Below, piece by piece: positions 35,858-46,122 of a stretch of DNA of 64,000 bases. The DNA is from Ruegeria atlantica (GTDB lineage Bacteria; Pseudomonadota; Alphaproteobacteria; Rhodobacterales; Rhodobacteraceae), in the NCBI RefSeq assembly GCF_001458195.1, contig NZ_CYPU01000031.1, positions 28,984 through 92,983 on the forward strand, given 5' to 3'. The position numbers were made by a program, and so were the translations under genes. The stretch's first letter is position 1. Each line of letters starts with the position of its first letter. A model generated the notes under the pieces. It worked only from the letters and a program-made list of their open reading frames with translations. It was not told the origin of the DNA and made no database searches.

Positions 35858-37920
35858 ATCCGCGCCCCCAATTCGGTTAGCAATTCGGCGGCCTTGACTG
35901 CCCCCGTTTTGGGCAGCTCAAAACCATTCAATGCAGATCGGTAAAATTCGGCTCCGTCGTGATCCAGCCAATCTGCCACTGTGCGCTCGAGCGTCATGAA
36001 TTCGCGTTCGGTGATGGCCGCGCACAAGTCTCGGTCGGCCATAGCTGCGGCGCGCCGTTCCTGATCGTCCAGATAGGGGGCTGACTGCGGAATAAATATC
36101 GCCGGGATGCGATGGTACAGCATCTCAAGGACCGAGTTGTATCCGGCCGCAGATATGACCACGTCTGCGGCGAGGCTAAGCTTGGTCGCCTCCAGTGTCT
36201 GAACCACGCGGGTGTTTTTCCAACCGAATGTGGCAGGCTGAACCGTGCTTCCGGGCCATGTTACAACAAGGTGCAGGCAATCATCGCGCGCCTCAAGCAT
36301 GCCCGAGATCGCCTGCAATTGCGCAGACCTGTCCGAGGCAACGCCGCCCCCCAGCATGCTGACAACCAGCTGCTTGAAGTCGCGCCCGAAACGTTCCGCC
36401 AGCCGGGTCCTGAGCTGTTCTTTTTCCGCGGCGGACTGTTCCACCTGACGCACGATTGGCCCGACATAATGGACATGGTCACCATAGCTGTAGGCGTCGT
36501 TCAGCTCGTCAAATGCCTCAGAAGGCACGATGACACGGTCAAACACGCTTTCGCGGCGCAGCATGGTCTGCCTTGACCGGCCTTCGGGCCACAACCCGCG
36601 CCGGATCCAAGCCGCCGACAACTTGCGTTCACGAATCACCCGGTAGACGGAGTCAAACACGTAGCCGCCGTCAAAAACCAGCGTGTCGTTTTCCTGAAGC
36701 ACGGCACCAAGACGCCGATAAGTCAGCACGTCATTGCCATCTGAATTGGTCTTTGTATCGGTGCGCTGAACCAGAGGGATACAGTCGATACCCTCACGGC
36801 GAACAAGCGGGACGCAGCTGGGAAAGGCCGCAAACATTTTTGTCATGGTGTCCGGCATTTCACGGGCAATGATGCTGCACCGCTGTGCATGGCCCAGCCC
36901 CACACCATTTGTCGGGAAAAACAGGGTTTTGGGCTTGTCCTGTTCTTCCTGACGCTGTTTCGCCATCAGACCTGCAGCCGTTTCCAGGCGCGAAATGTCA
37001 ACTGTATGCAACCACTGGGATTTCGAGGCCTGTTCGACAATTTGCGGCACGTTCCCGATCACATTGCCGATCAGATACCCATCCAATGCGAAAGGAGTCT
37101 TAGGCCCTAGCAATGCAGGTGCGCCCGAGGACATCAGAACCTCATCGTCGGTACAGTCAATGGCGACGCCGCCAGTTGCAATCAGCTCAACCGCAAAAGC
37201 GGCCATGCGAACTCCGGCAATTCCATTGCCGAACATCGCCAGTATATCCGTCGAAATCGCCAAAGTCAGCGGCGACAGTCCGGTATACAGGTAGGTTGGC
37301 AAATCGTGAAACGGTGACGCCTTGATCGCCTCATTCTGTGCGCCGCTGACAATGAGTTTCAGGTTATAGCCACTCTGGCTGCTCATCCGGGAAAAGCAAG
37401 ACAGCGTCTCGGGGTTGTCCAACTCCATCGAACCCAACACAAGGGTCACGTTCGGCACCACCCGTTTGGACCGCCGCGAAACGGGCCGAACATCCGCCAC
37501 CAAAGGACTTGAGGTCGATGGCAACACCGGGCGGGGTTGAAAATCTGTCAGGTCGATCACCTGGGCTTCGCGCCCAAGCGCATAGGCCAGCCGGGCCTTG
37601 GCCGCGATATAGCTTTGCTGGGTCATAAAGCGGCCCGTCGCAACAACCGGAACACTCGGGTCGAGCTGTTTGTTCCGCAGCGACGCAAGAAGAAAATCGT
37701 CGATCGCTTCGGCACCTAGTACGAATACGGTCTGCGCCTTGTTCTCGCCCGGGTCCACAAGGAACTTGGCTGCCTCGTATATCCTGCCACGCCCTGCATC
37801 CTCGGGCAGATAGTCGGCATCAATGCACACACTGAAACCACGTGCGGCAAGCTGCTCGGCAAAGATCAACTGCGTGTCAAACGACCGCAGTGAGCGTGTG
37901 CCCACTTCGACATAGATCAT
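35854..37920 (-). CDS. two-domain glycosyltransferase, MurG/UDP-glucuronosyl-transferase-like C-terminus
   Basis: 688 residues from ATG 37920, where it overlaps the upstream gene stop (ATGA). The N-terminal half looks like a degenerate GT-B-type pair of Rossmann folds; the C-terminal half begins FFPTNGVGLGHAQRC, the MurG-like G-x-G-H acceptor loop, and ends with the donor-site signature ISAAGYNSVLEMLYHRIPA, then IFIPQSAPYLDDQERRA. So probably a nucleotide-sugar transferase of envelope or exopolysaccharide synthesis. The apparent tandem of two GT-like modules is unusual. No membrane segment. Confidence 0.8.
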   Translation of the reverse strand: MIYVEVGTRSLRSFDTQLIFAEQLAARGFSVCIDADYLPEDAGRGRIYEAAKFLVDPGENKAQTVFVLGAEAIDDFLLASLRNKQLDPSVPVVATGRFMTQQSYIAAKARLAYALGREAQVIDLTDFQPRPVLPSTSSPLVADVRPVSRRSKRVVPNVTLVLGSMELDNPETLSCFSRMSSQSGYNLKLIVSGAQNEAIKASPFHDLPTYLYTGLSPLTLAISTDILAMFGNGIAGVRMAAFAVELIATGGVAIDCTDDEVLMSSGAPALLGPKTPFALDGYLIGNVIGNVPQIVEQASKSQWLHTVDISRLETAAGLMAKQRQEEQDKPKTLFFPTNGVGLGHAQRCSIIAREMPDTMTKMFAAFPSCVPLVRREGIDCIPLVQRTDTKTNSDGNDVLTYRRLGAVLQENDTLVFDGGYVFDSVYRVIRERKLSAAWIRRGLWPEGRSRQTMLRRESVFDRVIVPSEAFDELNDAYSYGDHVHYVGPIVRQVEQSAAEKEQLRTRLAERFGRDFKQLVVSMLGGGVASDRSAQLQAISGMLEARDDCLHLVVTWPGSTVQPATFGWKNTRVVQTLEATKLSLAADVVISAAGYNSVLEMLYHRIPAIFIPQSAPYLDDQERRAAAMADRDLCAAITEREFMTLERTVADWLDHDGAEFYRSALNGFELPKTGAVKAAELLTELGARI

Positions 37921-38999
37921 TTGTTCACCTCGCTGTCGGCGCACAAAACCCCCGACAGCATCGCCTTGAATTTACCTGCAGAGTAGTTCTGCAACGCCGA
38001 TTGCGATCTGGCCACCTGATCATGGTATTTTTGCGGTTGGGCGATCAGGTCAACAATGATTGTGTCCACCTGAGATGGCTGGCAAGTCAAGACGGCTTTT
38101 CCGAACGTGGCACCAGTATCGGGGTTGGTTAGAACAACCTTACCTGCGGCAACCGCCTCGGCCACAACGCGACCAAAACTTTCCTGCCAGGTCGGTGCCG
38201 TGAAATATACAAAAAAGTCAATCATTCCAAAGAACTCTTGCACAGTTATGGCGTCAAAGGGAAGCAAGGTCCAATGCGCGCGAAGAACACGGGCATTCAA
38301 CAAGGCGTCGGCCCCAAGAATTACATTGCACTGAGAGTGGCTTGGAAAACAGCTGTCCAAATCAGCAATAACCGGGAACTTCTCGAATCCGGGTCGTGAA
38401 TGACGCCCACGGCGGTCCTGTGGAGTTTCACACGGGGCGCGCATCTCGGTCTCGCAAATGTTGAACCAGTCAGAGCCCAAGACGTCCCACTGCCGCGCCA
38501 CGCGAGAGGTTGCCAACCAGTCGACTACGCCGCTTCGATTAAACGGTGATATCGGCGCGAGTGTTTTCCTGAGCGAAATTGTCGAGGCTTCGATCTGGCT
38601 TAGACAGCTTGAAACATCAAACCCCTCTGCCCCGCCCGGACGCAGAAAATTCTCATGCGTGATCACGTACAGCTCGCGCGCAATGATCCTTGTGCCAAGC
38701 GTGTCCTGAAATTTCAAAAAAGACGGGTTGTGTAAAAATACGAAATCCGCGCTGATCCGGGGTGCATCCCAAATGATCGGAATGTTCAACTCGTCCAGCA
38801 CCTGCCGCAAAACCGGTGAAACATGTTGGTTGGTGCCAAACGCCCTGGACGTGATCGCGTGCACGACCACCTGCCCGCATTCGGCGGCCACCGGCAATTC
38901 GGCCGCCACAGCCGCGGAAGTCCCGCCAGAAAACCGCGGCTCGATGACATAGGCGATCGTCGGCGTGTTCGATCGCTCGAAGGCAAGCATTTCTGACAT
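37917..38999 (-). CDS. GT4-like glycosyltransferase
   Basis: 360 residues. The C-terminal half has TAPTWQESFGRVVAEAVAAG, the E-x7-E-like nucleotide-sugar site of GT4 enzymes, with FGKAVLT behind it. N-terminal acceptor half is divergent (FSGGTSAAVAAELP). Lies between the small exported protein and the larger glycosyltransferase on one transcript; gaps are 5 nt and -4 nt. Acceptor and donor unknown. Confidence 0.78.
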   Translation of the reverse strand: MSEMLAFERSNTPTIAYVIEPRFSGGTSAAVAAELPVAAECGQVVVHAITSRAFGTNQHVSPVLRQVLDELNIPIIWDAPRISADFVFLHNPSFLKFQDTLGTRIIARELYVITHENFLRPGGAEGFDVSSCLSQIEASTISLRKTLAPISPFNRSGVVDWLATSRVARQWDVLGSDWFNICETEMRAPCETPQDRRGRHSRPGFEKFPVIADLDSCFPSHSQCNVILGADALLNARVLRAHWTLLPFDAITVQEFFGMIDFFVYFTAPTWQESFGRVVAEAVAAGKVVLTNPDTGATFGKAVLTCQPSQVDTIIVDLIAQPQKYHDQVARSQSALQNYSAGKFKAMLSGVLCADSEVNK

Positions 39000-39004
39000 C
39001 CTGC

Positions 39005-39325
39005 TCAGTGTTGCCGCGAGGCATCTACTGGCTCGTTAGCGGCACGGTTCTCGCTGTTGGCCGGTGCACTGGTGGCATAACTGAAATCCAGATTGCCAAC
39101 AGATGCGACCTCGTGAAAACTCCGCAGCTCCAGCGACAGTTCATCTTCGCCGGTCAATAGCTCAGGGTTTTTGTCAAGGTAGGAATAAAGAGCCTGAATG
39201 TCATTGGTGGACAGCATTTGGTCGATGGCCAGCAGATGCTCAAGCGTAATTTCGGCACGCACGTTTTGGGTCGTCGATAAAAGTAGCAGAGCAGTTACGA
39301 TGCCGATAAGTCGTCTATCCGTCAT
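39005..39325 (-). CDS. small exported protein, unknown function
   Basis: 106 residues. A Sec signal peptide (GIVTALLLLSTTQNVRA, cleavage near residue 24) and a short acidic mature part with a helix region (TLEHLLAIDQMLSTNDIQ). No family recognised. It sits just upstream of two glycosyltransferases and 75 bp downstream of the 671-residue membrane protein. Confidence 0.6.
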   Translation of the reverse strand: MTDRRLIGIVTALLLLSTTQNVRAEITLEHLLAIDQMLSTNDIQALYSYLDKNPELLTGEDELSLELRSFHEVASVGNLDFSYATSAPANSENRAANEPVDASRQH

Positions 39326-39400
39326 TTTGGATGCCTCGTCGGAAACAGTTAACAGTACAAAATCTTGAATCAGCCTTTTCAGTATAGCTTAAAAATACAG

Positions 39401-41416
39401 TCATTGGGTCGTCGCTTTCTTAAGTTTGTTCAGGACCTGACTTTTCAGTTGATTGACGCGGTTAGGGGCCTGGGTTCTGGCCGTGCTGCGTGTGTTAGTT
39501 TGCTTGACCCCGGCGACGCCTGAGCCTTCCCCTGCCAACCATAACTCAATGATCCCACTAGGGGTTTTGACGTTGGACCCGGTGAAATCCCGCAGCAATG
39601 CGCCCGAATCCCTGGCGAGTGCGGCCGCTCTTTCCTCGTCCTGCTTATGATAGAAGCGAACGTTCGACTGGGTGATCTTAAACCCCACGCGCGCCTGCCC
39701 GCTAAGCTTATGTCCAGTCGACTTAAGGTTGGTCACTACAGAATCAAGAACGCTCTGCGGCACGTTGGCTGGTGAATAGAGCCGAAAGGCAACCACCGCG
39801 TTTGTCGGGATAGGCTCTGGTTCCGGGGGTATGACTACATCATTGGGCGGAGCCGGCACCGGAGGCGAGACCGGAGAATCTAGCGAGCTTGGTGTTGCCG
39901 AAAGGGCTGTTGCCCGCAAACCCAGTGATGTCTCGTTAGTGGACGGTGTCACCAATGGGGCCGGTAGATTGAATAGCTTCGGCGCATTTGGCAATGCTGC
40001 CAATTCGATTTGCTCTGGCAGGGGATTGTATGGCAACGGCTGCGCAATCTCGGCGGCATGGCCTGTTTTCTCCAGCCGCGCGGCAAGGTCCGAACCCTCT
40101 GCTTTGCCTGTCCGGACACCTTGTTCCGGCTGATAGCCGCGCGCGTGCTCAGGCACTGTCAGAAGAACATCCGGGGACACTTGCGTCGCCGTATAATCCA
40201 AGGCACCGGGCTGGATCGGAGCCACAGGCGGGCGCATTGTCGTTGGGGTTGCCGTGACGGTTACGCTTTTCAAAAGTTCTTCCGGTTTTGCAACAGTTAC
40301 AGTTGTTTCAAGCAAGGCGACAGAAGTGCTGAAAATCTCGGGCGCCGATTGAAACCGGACGAAACCTAGATTCAACTCTTCCCAAGGTCGATAGCTTAGC
40401 TTGGTTATTGGCAATGGTGGTTGGACAAGGGTCGGCACGAAAGACCGAACACTTGGAGCCAACCGTGACAATTCTGGTTTGATACTCCCCGATTGCTCCG
40501 AAGAATCCGATTTGGGCGGTGACAGCAACGCCAAATCAGATGACGCGGCTGTGTCACCGTCAGCCGAAATCGATTCAGATAACGAATCATATACGGTCGC
40601 GGAAGTAACTCGCAGGTCCGCCCCGCCGCTTGTAACGTTGGATGGCGGCACCAAGCGCTCGGCCAATTCCGCGTCTTGTTCCGTGATCGCAATAGCAGCC
40701 ACGGTCTCTTGGCTCAACAAACTCGCGTTTTGTGTTGGGCCGAAGGTGTTTAGCCCGGACAAGATTAGATAAACCGAAGACGACGCAACAACACCGATGC
40801 CGCATCCTACTACAACCGAACCCAGCCGAGTACTGTGACGAGAACGGCTCTGAGCATCTATCTTTCCAAGAAGACTTTTACGCAAAAGATCCGCCACCTG
40901 ATCATCGGATAGCTTTTGACCTGGCTCCGGGTCGATTGGTTTCTCTGATACAATGTCGGGATTGATACCCTGCGCGGACCCGCCATCGGGCGGCACAGCG
41001 CTTGCTTCAAATCGTTCACCGCGCGCCTCGTTTTCGGTCGCACGACGGTCATTTTTGACGCTTTGGCTATCAGCTCGCCCTGCAGTTGCTTTTTGAACCG
41101 ACTCATAAGGTTGGTGAGAATTTAGTACCTGGGTCGGCTTAACAGCGGTTTCAGGCGGCCCCGCCGCTTTGTTAAAAGCCTGTCTCAGTCGATCATCATC
41201 GGTTGAGCGGATGTCTTTTTTTGGGTCAGTACCAGACGATTGCGAAGCAGCGCGATTTGCCTTGCGGGCCGCGAGGTTAATCGCCCTCTGTTTAGAAGCG
41301 TTTTCAAGCATCTCCTGCCATTCAGAAGACTGCAAAAAGTCATATACACCCGACACTTCGTCAGCGTCTTTTTTGGCAGCTTTAGGGCGAGCTTTTGGAT
41401 CACTGGCCTTTGTCAT
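39401..41416 (-). CDS. single-pass membrane protein with LytR_C-like C-terminal domain
   Basis: 671 residues from ATG 41416 (GGGGG ribosome site 5 nt upstream; the longer reading to 41482 adds 22 unlikely residues). The first 195 residues are charged and disordered, one membrane helix follows (about 198-221: VVVGCGIGVVASSSVYLIL), then about 370 Pro/Ser/Thr-rich residues, and a folded tail (about 575-645) with VAFRLYSPANVPQSVLDSV, GHKLSGQARVGFKITQSNVR and ERAAALARDSGALLRDF. The tail pattern recalls the LytR_C/VanW-neighbour type domain seen at the ends of envelope proteins. It may tether or sense cell-wall glycans next to the two glycosyltransferases; this is inference. Confidence 0.65.
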   Translation of the reverse strand: MTKASDPKARPKAAKKDADEVSGVYDFLQSSEWQEMLENASKQRAINLAARKANRAASQSSGTDPKKDIRSTDDDRLRQAFNKAAGPPETAVKPTQVLNSHQPYESVQKATAGRADSQSVKNDRRATENEARGERFEASAVPPDGGSAQGINPDIVSEKPIDPEPGQKLSDDQVADLLRKSLLGKIDAQSRSRHSTRLGSVVVGCGIGVVASSSVYLILSGLNTFGPTQNASLLSQETVAAIAITEQDAELAERLVPPSNVTSGGADLRVTSATVYDSLSESISADGDTAASSDLALLSPPKSDSSEQSGSIKPELSRLAPSVRSFVPTLVQPPLPITKLSYRPWEELNLGFVRFQSAPEIFSTSVALLETTVTVAKPEELLKSVTVTATPTTMRPPVAPIQPGALDYTATQVSPDVLLTVPEHARGYQPEQGVRTGKAEGSDLAARLEKTGHAAEIAQPLPYNPLPEQIELAALPNAPKLFNLPAPLVTPSTNETSLGLRATALSATPSSLDSPVSPPVPAPPNDVVIPPEPEPIPTNAVVAFRLYSPANVPQSVLDSVVTNLKSTGHKLSGQARVGFKITQSNVRFYHKQDEERAAALARDSGALLRDFTGSNVKTPSGIIELWLAGEGSGVAGVKQTNTRSTARTQAPNRVNQLKSQVLNKLKKATTQ

Positions 41417-41819
41417 CAATACCCCCGAACTGGTCGCCGGAACACGTTCTTCGCTGTTGAGATTCGGGCGAACCAAACACACTCGTGAACATCGAAAGAA
41501 TAAAGAAACAATTTACAAAACAGTATATAAAAATGACCTTTGGAAGACAAGTAATCCGGCGTCCGACTTACATTTTCAGCCTTTCCAACAATTGAAGAAT
41601 ACGCAGCTACACGTCCCCAAAACGCCCCCGTCGTGCATGCTCATCCATTCCGACAGTTCCATTTTGGCCAGGTTCTCGTTGAACAGAAACGGCACAGGGA
41701 CGCTGGCCGCATAGACATTTGTGCGACTCAAAAACCTTTCAGCCCGGCACCAGGAAACACAGGTGAACGCATAGGATTCAGGCTGTTCCTAGGGATTTGT
41801 CTAAACCAGTCCCACTTTC
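41417..41819. other. intergenic region, AT-rich, no gene seen
   Basis: About 400 bp upstream of the LytR_C-like gene. The part at 41490-41545 is AT-rich and should hold the minus-strand promoter. Short frames here overlap in several phases with no codon bias, and I call none of them. Confidence 0.5.
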
Positions 41820-42128
41820 TCAGACCTCTAAATCCAGGACCAGAATTCCGTCGATGCCGCCCAAGGTGTTTTCGACCAACTGCGTGCCCAGCGCTTTGTG
41901 CCTCTCGTTGCTTTGGTAGCTGGCCAATGCGGCCCAATCATCGAAATCAATCACAAACCCATGCTTGTAACCGCGTTCGATCTGTTCAGGGCTTTCGCTG
42001 CGGCCACCAGTGAACCCACCTGCACCCGGAAGGGCGTCGGTCAGGTTCGAGAGGCCCCTGTAAATCTTCCCGATGGTTTCTTCGGTCACGTCGGACCGGA
42101 ATTTTGTTAGGACTATATGGCGGATCAT
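41820..42128 (-). CDS. Dabb (stress-responsive A/B barrel) family protein
   Basis: 102 residues, family length. IRHIVLTKFRSDVTEETI at the N-terminus with the conserved His, and DFDDWAALASYQSNERHKAL later are typical of Dabb dimers. Members include small cyclases and stress proteins; most are uncharacterised. About 110 bp downstream of livF on the same strand, so it may be read from the liv transcript. Confidence 0.88.
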   Translation of the reverse strand: MIRHIVLTKFRSDVTEETIGKIYRGLSNLTDALPGAGGFTGGRSESPEQIERGYKHGFVIDFDDWAALASYQSNERHKALGTQLVENTLGGIDGILVLDLEV

Positions 42129-42237
42129 AGTTATTTGCCTTGATCATGAGTGTAGGAGCGCAAGCGTCCGAAGAATTCGAGCGTCACCATAACTAAGGCG
42201 TTTGCAACCAGAATGTTCCTAAGACTTCGAGCCTGCC

Positions 42238-42993
42238 CTAGATCGCCAAATACTCCTCGCGAAGGCCGGTGTCTTGAAGCACCTCGTTCGCCGTCCCATC
42301 AAATACGATAGTGCCGGTGTCCAGAATGATCGCGCGATCGGCTAACTCCAATGCTCGGACGGCGTTCTGTTCGACGATGATCGTGGTCATGCCCTGTTGC
42401 TTGACGTGGGCCAGGGTTTTTTCAATCTCGTCGACAATGACCGGGGCCAGACCTTCGTAAGGCTCATCCAGAAGCAGGACCTTGATATCCCGGGCAAGGG
42501 CTCTGGCGATTGACAGCATTTGTTGTTCGCCACCCGACAACGTAATCCCCTCTTGTTTCCTGCGTTCGCCCAAACGCGGGAACAGTTCATACAACCGCTC
42601 GAGGGACCATCCGACCGGTGGTGCAATCTGGGCAAGCTGCAGGTTTTCCTCAACGGTCAGCCCTGGGATAATTCGTCTGTCTTCCGGCACAAGGCCAAGG
42701 CCAACAGACGCCGCTTCGTAGCTTGTCATATTGTGTAGCGGCTGATGATCCAGCCAGATTTCACCGTGCCTTACTTCGGGATCGCCTACCCGCGCAATCG
42801 ACCGGAGTGTCGAGGTTTTGCCAGCGCCGTTCCGTCCAAGCAGGGCCAGAATCTCGCCTTCGTGCACGTTAAAGCTGACGCCCTGCACGATATAGCTTTC
42901 TCCGTAGTACGAATGCATGTCCCATACAGACAGGAACGCAGGCGCGGTGCTTGCCCTATTGGCGTTTTTCGAAAAGTCGGGTTTCTCGTTCAT
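42238..42993 (-). CDS. livF: branched-chain amino-acid-type ABC transporter ATPase
   Basis: 251 residues, LivF type. Walker A GRNGAGKTS, signature LSGGEQQMLSIARAL, Walker B LLLDEPYEGLAP. Together with LivG it forms the cytoplasmic ATPase pair. Last core gene of the operon K-H-M-G-F. The substrate of the system may be an amino acid, amide or urea-like compound rather than Leu/Ile/Val. Confidence 0.93.
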   Translation of the reverse strand: MNEKPDFSKNANRASTAPAFLSVWDMHSYYGESYIVQGVSFNVHEGEILALLGRNGAGKTSTLRSIARVGDPEVRHGEIWLDHQPLHNMTSYEAASVGLGLVPEDRRIIPGLTVEENLQLAQIAPPVGWSLERLYELFPRLGERRKQEGITLSGGEQQMLSIARALARDIKVLLLDEPYEGLAPVIVDEIEKTLAHVKQQGMTTIIVEQNAVRALELADRAIILDTGTIVFDGTANEVLQDTGLREEYLAI

Positions 42994-43002
42994 AGCTTTT
43001 CC

Positions 43003-43758
43003 TTACGCCGCCTCGCCCAAATAGGCTTCACGAACCTTGGGATGTCCACGGATTTTTTCTGGAGTATCTTCGACCAACGGCGTCCCTTGCGCCAGAACTG
43101 TGATGCGTTCCGCAAGGCTGAAGACCACATGCATGTCATGCTCGATAATGGCGATGGTTATGTCGCGCTCATCCTTGATCTGTTTTAGCAAATCAATGGT
43201 GTTGTTGGTGTCCGCCCGCGCCATGCCAGCCGTAGGTTCGTCCAGCAACAACAGCCGCGGATTTTGACTGAGGCACATGCCAATCTCAAGTCGCCGCTTG
43301 TCGCCGCGAGACAGCGACGCCGCGTGCATTTCGCGTTTGTCGGCCATGTTCATCTCTTCCAGCATGACTTCGGCTTGTTCGACGACCTCACGTTCGCGAG
43401 CGATGGTCTCATAGGCATGCATCCGGAATGCCCCATCCCGCATCGCGAAGATCGGGATCAGCATGTTCTCCATCACGGTCAGCTCGCCAAAGATCTCAGG
43501 CGTTTGAAACACACGACTGATGCCCATCTGGTTGATCTGGAACGGCTCGAGTCCCAGAACCGAGTTGTTGTTGAACAACACCGATCCGGTGTCCGGCATC
43601 AGCTTGCCCACCAGACAGTTCAGCAGCGTCGATTTTCCCGCGCCATTGGGGCCGATGATCGCGTGAACCGAGTTTTCTTCGATATTGAGGTTCACATCTG
43701 TCAGCGCCTTAAGGCCACCGAAGCGTTTGCTGACGTCTTTGACTCTTAGAATTGCCAT
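43003..43758 (-). CDS. livG: branched-chain amino-acid-type ABC transporter ATPase
   Basis: 251 residues from ATG 43758 (MAILRVKDVSKRFGG); the longer reading upstream runs into the livM coding end and is rejected. Walker A GPNGAGKST, signature LSRGDKRRLEIGM (an unusual R in place of the second G), Walker B LLLDEPTAGMA. Ten bp each side to livM and livF. Confidence 0.93.
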   Translation of the reverse strand: MAILRVKDVSKRFGGLKALTDVNLNIEENSVHAIIGPNGAGKSTLLNCLVGKLMPDTGSVLFNNNSVLGLEPFQINQMGISRVFQTPEIFGELTVMENMLIPIFAMRDGAFRMHAYETIAREREVVEQAEVMLEEMNMADKREMHAASLSRGDKRRLEIGMCLSQNPRLLLLDEPTAGMARADTNNTIDLLKQIKDERDITIAIIEHDMHVVFSLAERITVLAQGTPLVEDTPEKIRGHPKVREAYLGEAA

Positions 43759-43768
43759 TTCTCGCCCC

Positions 43769-44974
43769 TTATTCCGCCGGTTCTGTTTTTCCCGACGGCG
43801 CATCGTCGGTGTCTTTTTTCTTACGCTTGAAGCGCTTGAGCAAACGTTGCCCACCTTCGACAAGACCACCCGGCAGATAGATGACAACCAGCATGAACAG
43901 GATGCCCAGCGTCAGGTGCCAGCCTTTGCCGATGAACGGATGGATCACGAACACCACGGCGTCCTCCAACCCGTCAGGCAGGAATGCGAACCAGCTATGC
44001 AGGACGTTGTCGTTGATCTTCGAGAAGATGTTCTCGAAATACTTGATGAAACCTGCGCCCAGAACCGGCCCGATCAACGTGCCCGTGCCACCGAGGATCG
44101 TCATCAGAACCACCTCGCCTGAAGCGGTCCATTGCATCCGCTCGGCACCTGCCAATGGGTCCATGGCGGCCATCAAGCCGCCGGCCAAACCGGCATACAT
44201 GCCCGAGATCACAAAGGCCGCGAGCGTATATGGCTTGGAGTTCAGACCCGTATAGTTCATCCGCTGCTGGTTCGATTTTACCGCCCGCAGCATCATGCCA
44301 AAAGGCGACCGGAAGATACGGATAGACAGGTAGAACACGGCCATCATTATGATTGCGCACAAGTAGTAACCCGCGTTGAAGTCAAAGCTCCACGCGCCCA
44401 CATCCATCGTGTACGTCGCGCGCATTGGCAATCCGAATAGATGCGGTAGATCCGGCGCGTTAGCGCCCTGCAGGATCTGCGGATCGTCCGCATAAACCTG
44501 CAGGCCGGTTTCCCCGTTCGTCAGGTTAAATTTGGGGTTTGACAGCACTGAGTAGGCCAGCGCAAAGCTCATTTGTGCGAAGGCCAGCGTCAGGATCGAG
44601 AAATAGATCCCCGACCGCCGCAAGCTGATGAACCCGATAAGTAGTGAGAACAAGCCCGCGACGACGACACTCAGCGCGATGGCTGGAATGACGTTGTAGC
44701 TGAGCAGTTTGAACATCCAAACTGCCGAATATGATCCTACGCCCAGAAAGGCCGCGTGACCGAAGGACAAGTACCCGGTCAGGCCAAACAGAATGTTGAA
44801 TCCGATGGCAAAGATCCCGAAAATCACGAACCTCTGCATCAAATCCGGGTAACCCGCGTTGAACTGCGCCATGGCGCTGCCCTCTGGAAACGGGTTCAGG
44901 ATGAAAGGCGCCAGCAAGGTCAGGAGTGCGACGACGATCAGCAGGCTGGTGTCTTTTTTATTCAGTCCCAACAT
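43769..44974 (-). CDS. livM: branched-chain amino-acid-type ABC transporter permease
   Basis: 401 residues with about ten membrane helices; LivM features [17 protein letters not shown] and [15 protein letters not shown] are present. The C-terminus has a basic cytoplasmic tail ([12 protein letters not shown]) that is longer than usual. Three bp from livH. Confidence 0.93.
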   Translation of the reverse strand: MLGLNKKDTSLLIVVALLTLLAPFILNPFPEGSAMAQFNAGYPDLMQRFVIFGIFAIGFNILFGLTGYLSFGHAAFLGVGSYSAVWMFKLLSYNVIPAIALSVVVAGLFSLLIGFISLRRSGIYFSILTLAFAQMSFALAYSVLSNPKFNLTNGETGLQVYADDPQILQGANAPDLPHLFGLPMRATYTMDVGAWSFDFNAGYYLCAIIMMAVFYLSIRIFRSPFGMMLRAVKSNQQRMNYTGLNSKPYTLAAFVISGMYAGLAGGLMAAMDPLAGAERMQWTASGEVVLMTILGGTGTLIGPVLGAGFIKYFENIFSKINDNVLHSWFAFLPDGLEDAVVFVIHPFIGKGWHLTLGILFMLVVIYLPGGLVEGGQRLLKRFKRKKKDTDDAPSGKTEPAE

Positions 44975-44977
44975 TGA

Positions 44978-46009
44978 TTATTCCTCCATCACGCCCTTGC
45001 GCCCCATCAGCCCGCGCGGGCGCGTCAGCAGCACGATGATGGCGACAAGGTAGATGATGATCTGATTGATGCCTGGGATCGTTGTTGTGGCCCAGGTGGT
45101 CGAGGCAAAGCTTTCCAGAATGCCCAGCAAAAAGCCTGCCAGAACGGCGCCTGGCAATGACCCCATTCCGCCAACAACAACCACAACGAAGCTAAGGACC
45201 AGAAAGTCCATTCCCATGTGATAGTTTGGCGGGTTGAGCGGCCCGTACATCACACCGGCCAGTCCAGCGACACCGGCAGCAATGCCAAACATGATGGTAA
45301 ACCGGCGGTCAATATTGATGCCCAGCAGGCCTACCGTTTCCCGGTCAGCCATCCCAGCACGGACGACCATCCCAAAGGTGGTGAACTGCAGGAACGAAAA
45401 CACTGCGCCGATAATGCCTACGGCAAAGCCAAAATAGACCAATCGCCAGATCGGGTAGATGATTGCATTGGGATCAAAACCAACCATGGTACCCAGATCG
45501 ACAGATCCGCTCAGCACATCGGGCGGAGGGGTCTGGATCGGGTTGGCGCCAAAGAAATACTTGACGATTTCCTGCAGAACGATCGCAAGACCAAAGGTCA
45601 CCAGGATCTGGTCTGCATGCGGGCGCTTGTAGAAATGTTTGATCAGCCCGCGTTCCATCACATAGCCAACCAGCAGCATGATCGGGATCGCAAACAGGAT
45701 GGACAGCGGAACGGACCAGTCAATAATCATTGCGCCGACTTCGGGGCCGAACCAAGCCTCGATAAAAGGGGTTTCGACCTTCAGCGGATTACCCAGAAAG
45801 TCTTTTTGGGTTTCATCCAGGGTCACGAAACTCAGGTTCAGCAGCTTTTGCAAAGTAACGGCGCAGAACGCACCAATCATGAACAAAGCCCCGTGGGCAA
45901 AGTTCACGACGCCGAGCGTCCCGAAGATCAGAGTCAGACCCAGCGCGATCAGCGCATAAGCCGAGCCCTTGTCCAGACCGTTAAGTATTTGCAGTAGGAT
46001 GGCGTCCAT
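44978..46009 (-). CDS. livH: branched-chain amino-acid-type ABC transporter permease
   Basis: 343 residues from ATG 46009; a GTG three codons earlier is also possible but a GAGG ribosome site favours the ATG. Eight or so membrane helices; LivH features GLTLIFGTLGVVNFAHGALF near the start and VVVGGMGSLPGAVLAG near the end. Partner of LivM in the membrane. The extracellular loop between helices 2 and 3 is extended, as in alphaproteobacterial orthologues. Confidence 0.93.
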   Translation of the reverse strand: MDAILLQILNGLDKGSAYALIALGLTLIFGTLGVVNFAHGALFMIGAFCAVTLQKLLNLSFVTLDETQKDFLGNPLKVETPFIEAWFGPEVGAMIIDWSVPLSILFAIPIMLLVGYVMERGLIKHFYKRPHADQILVTFGLAIVLQEIVKYFFGANPIQTPPPDVLSGSVDLGTMVGFDPNAIIYPIWRLVYFGFAVGIIGAVFSFLQFTTFGMVVRAGMADRETVGLLGINIDRRFTIMFGIAAGVAGLAGVMYGPLNPPNYHMGMDFLVLSFVVVVVGGMGSLPGAVLAGFLLGILESFASTTWATTTIPGINQIIIYLVAIIVLLTRPRGLMGRKGVMEE

Positions 46010-46122
46010 TGGGCCCACCTCAGGGTTGGTCAGTGTGGATTGAGTGGTTGGAACCAGGCCAACAGGCCTGGCCGTAAGTCGTCTGACCGCCGAGAACGAC
46101 GGTCAGACTTTCGCCAAAAGGC

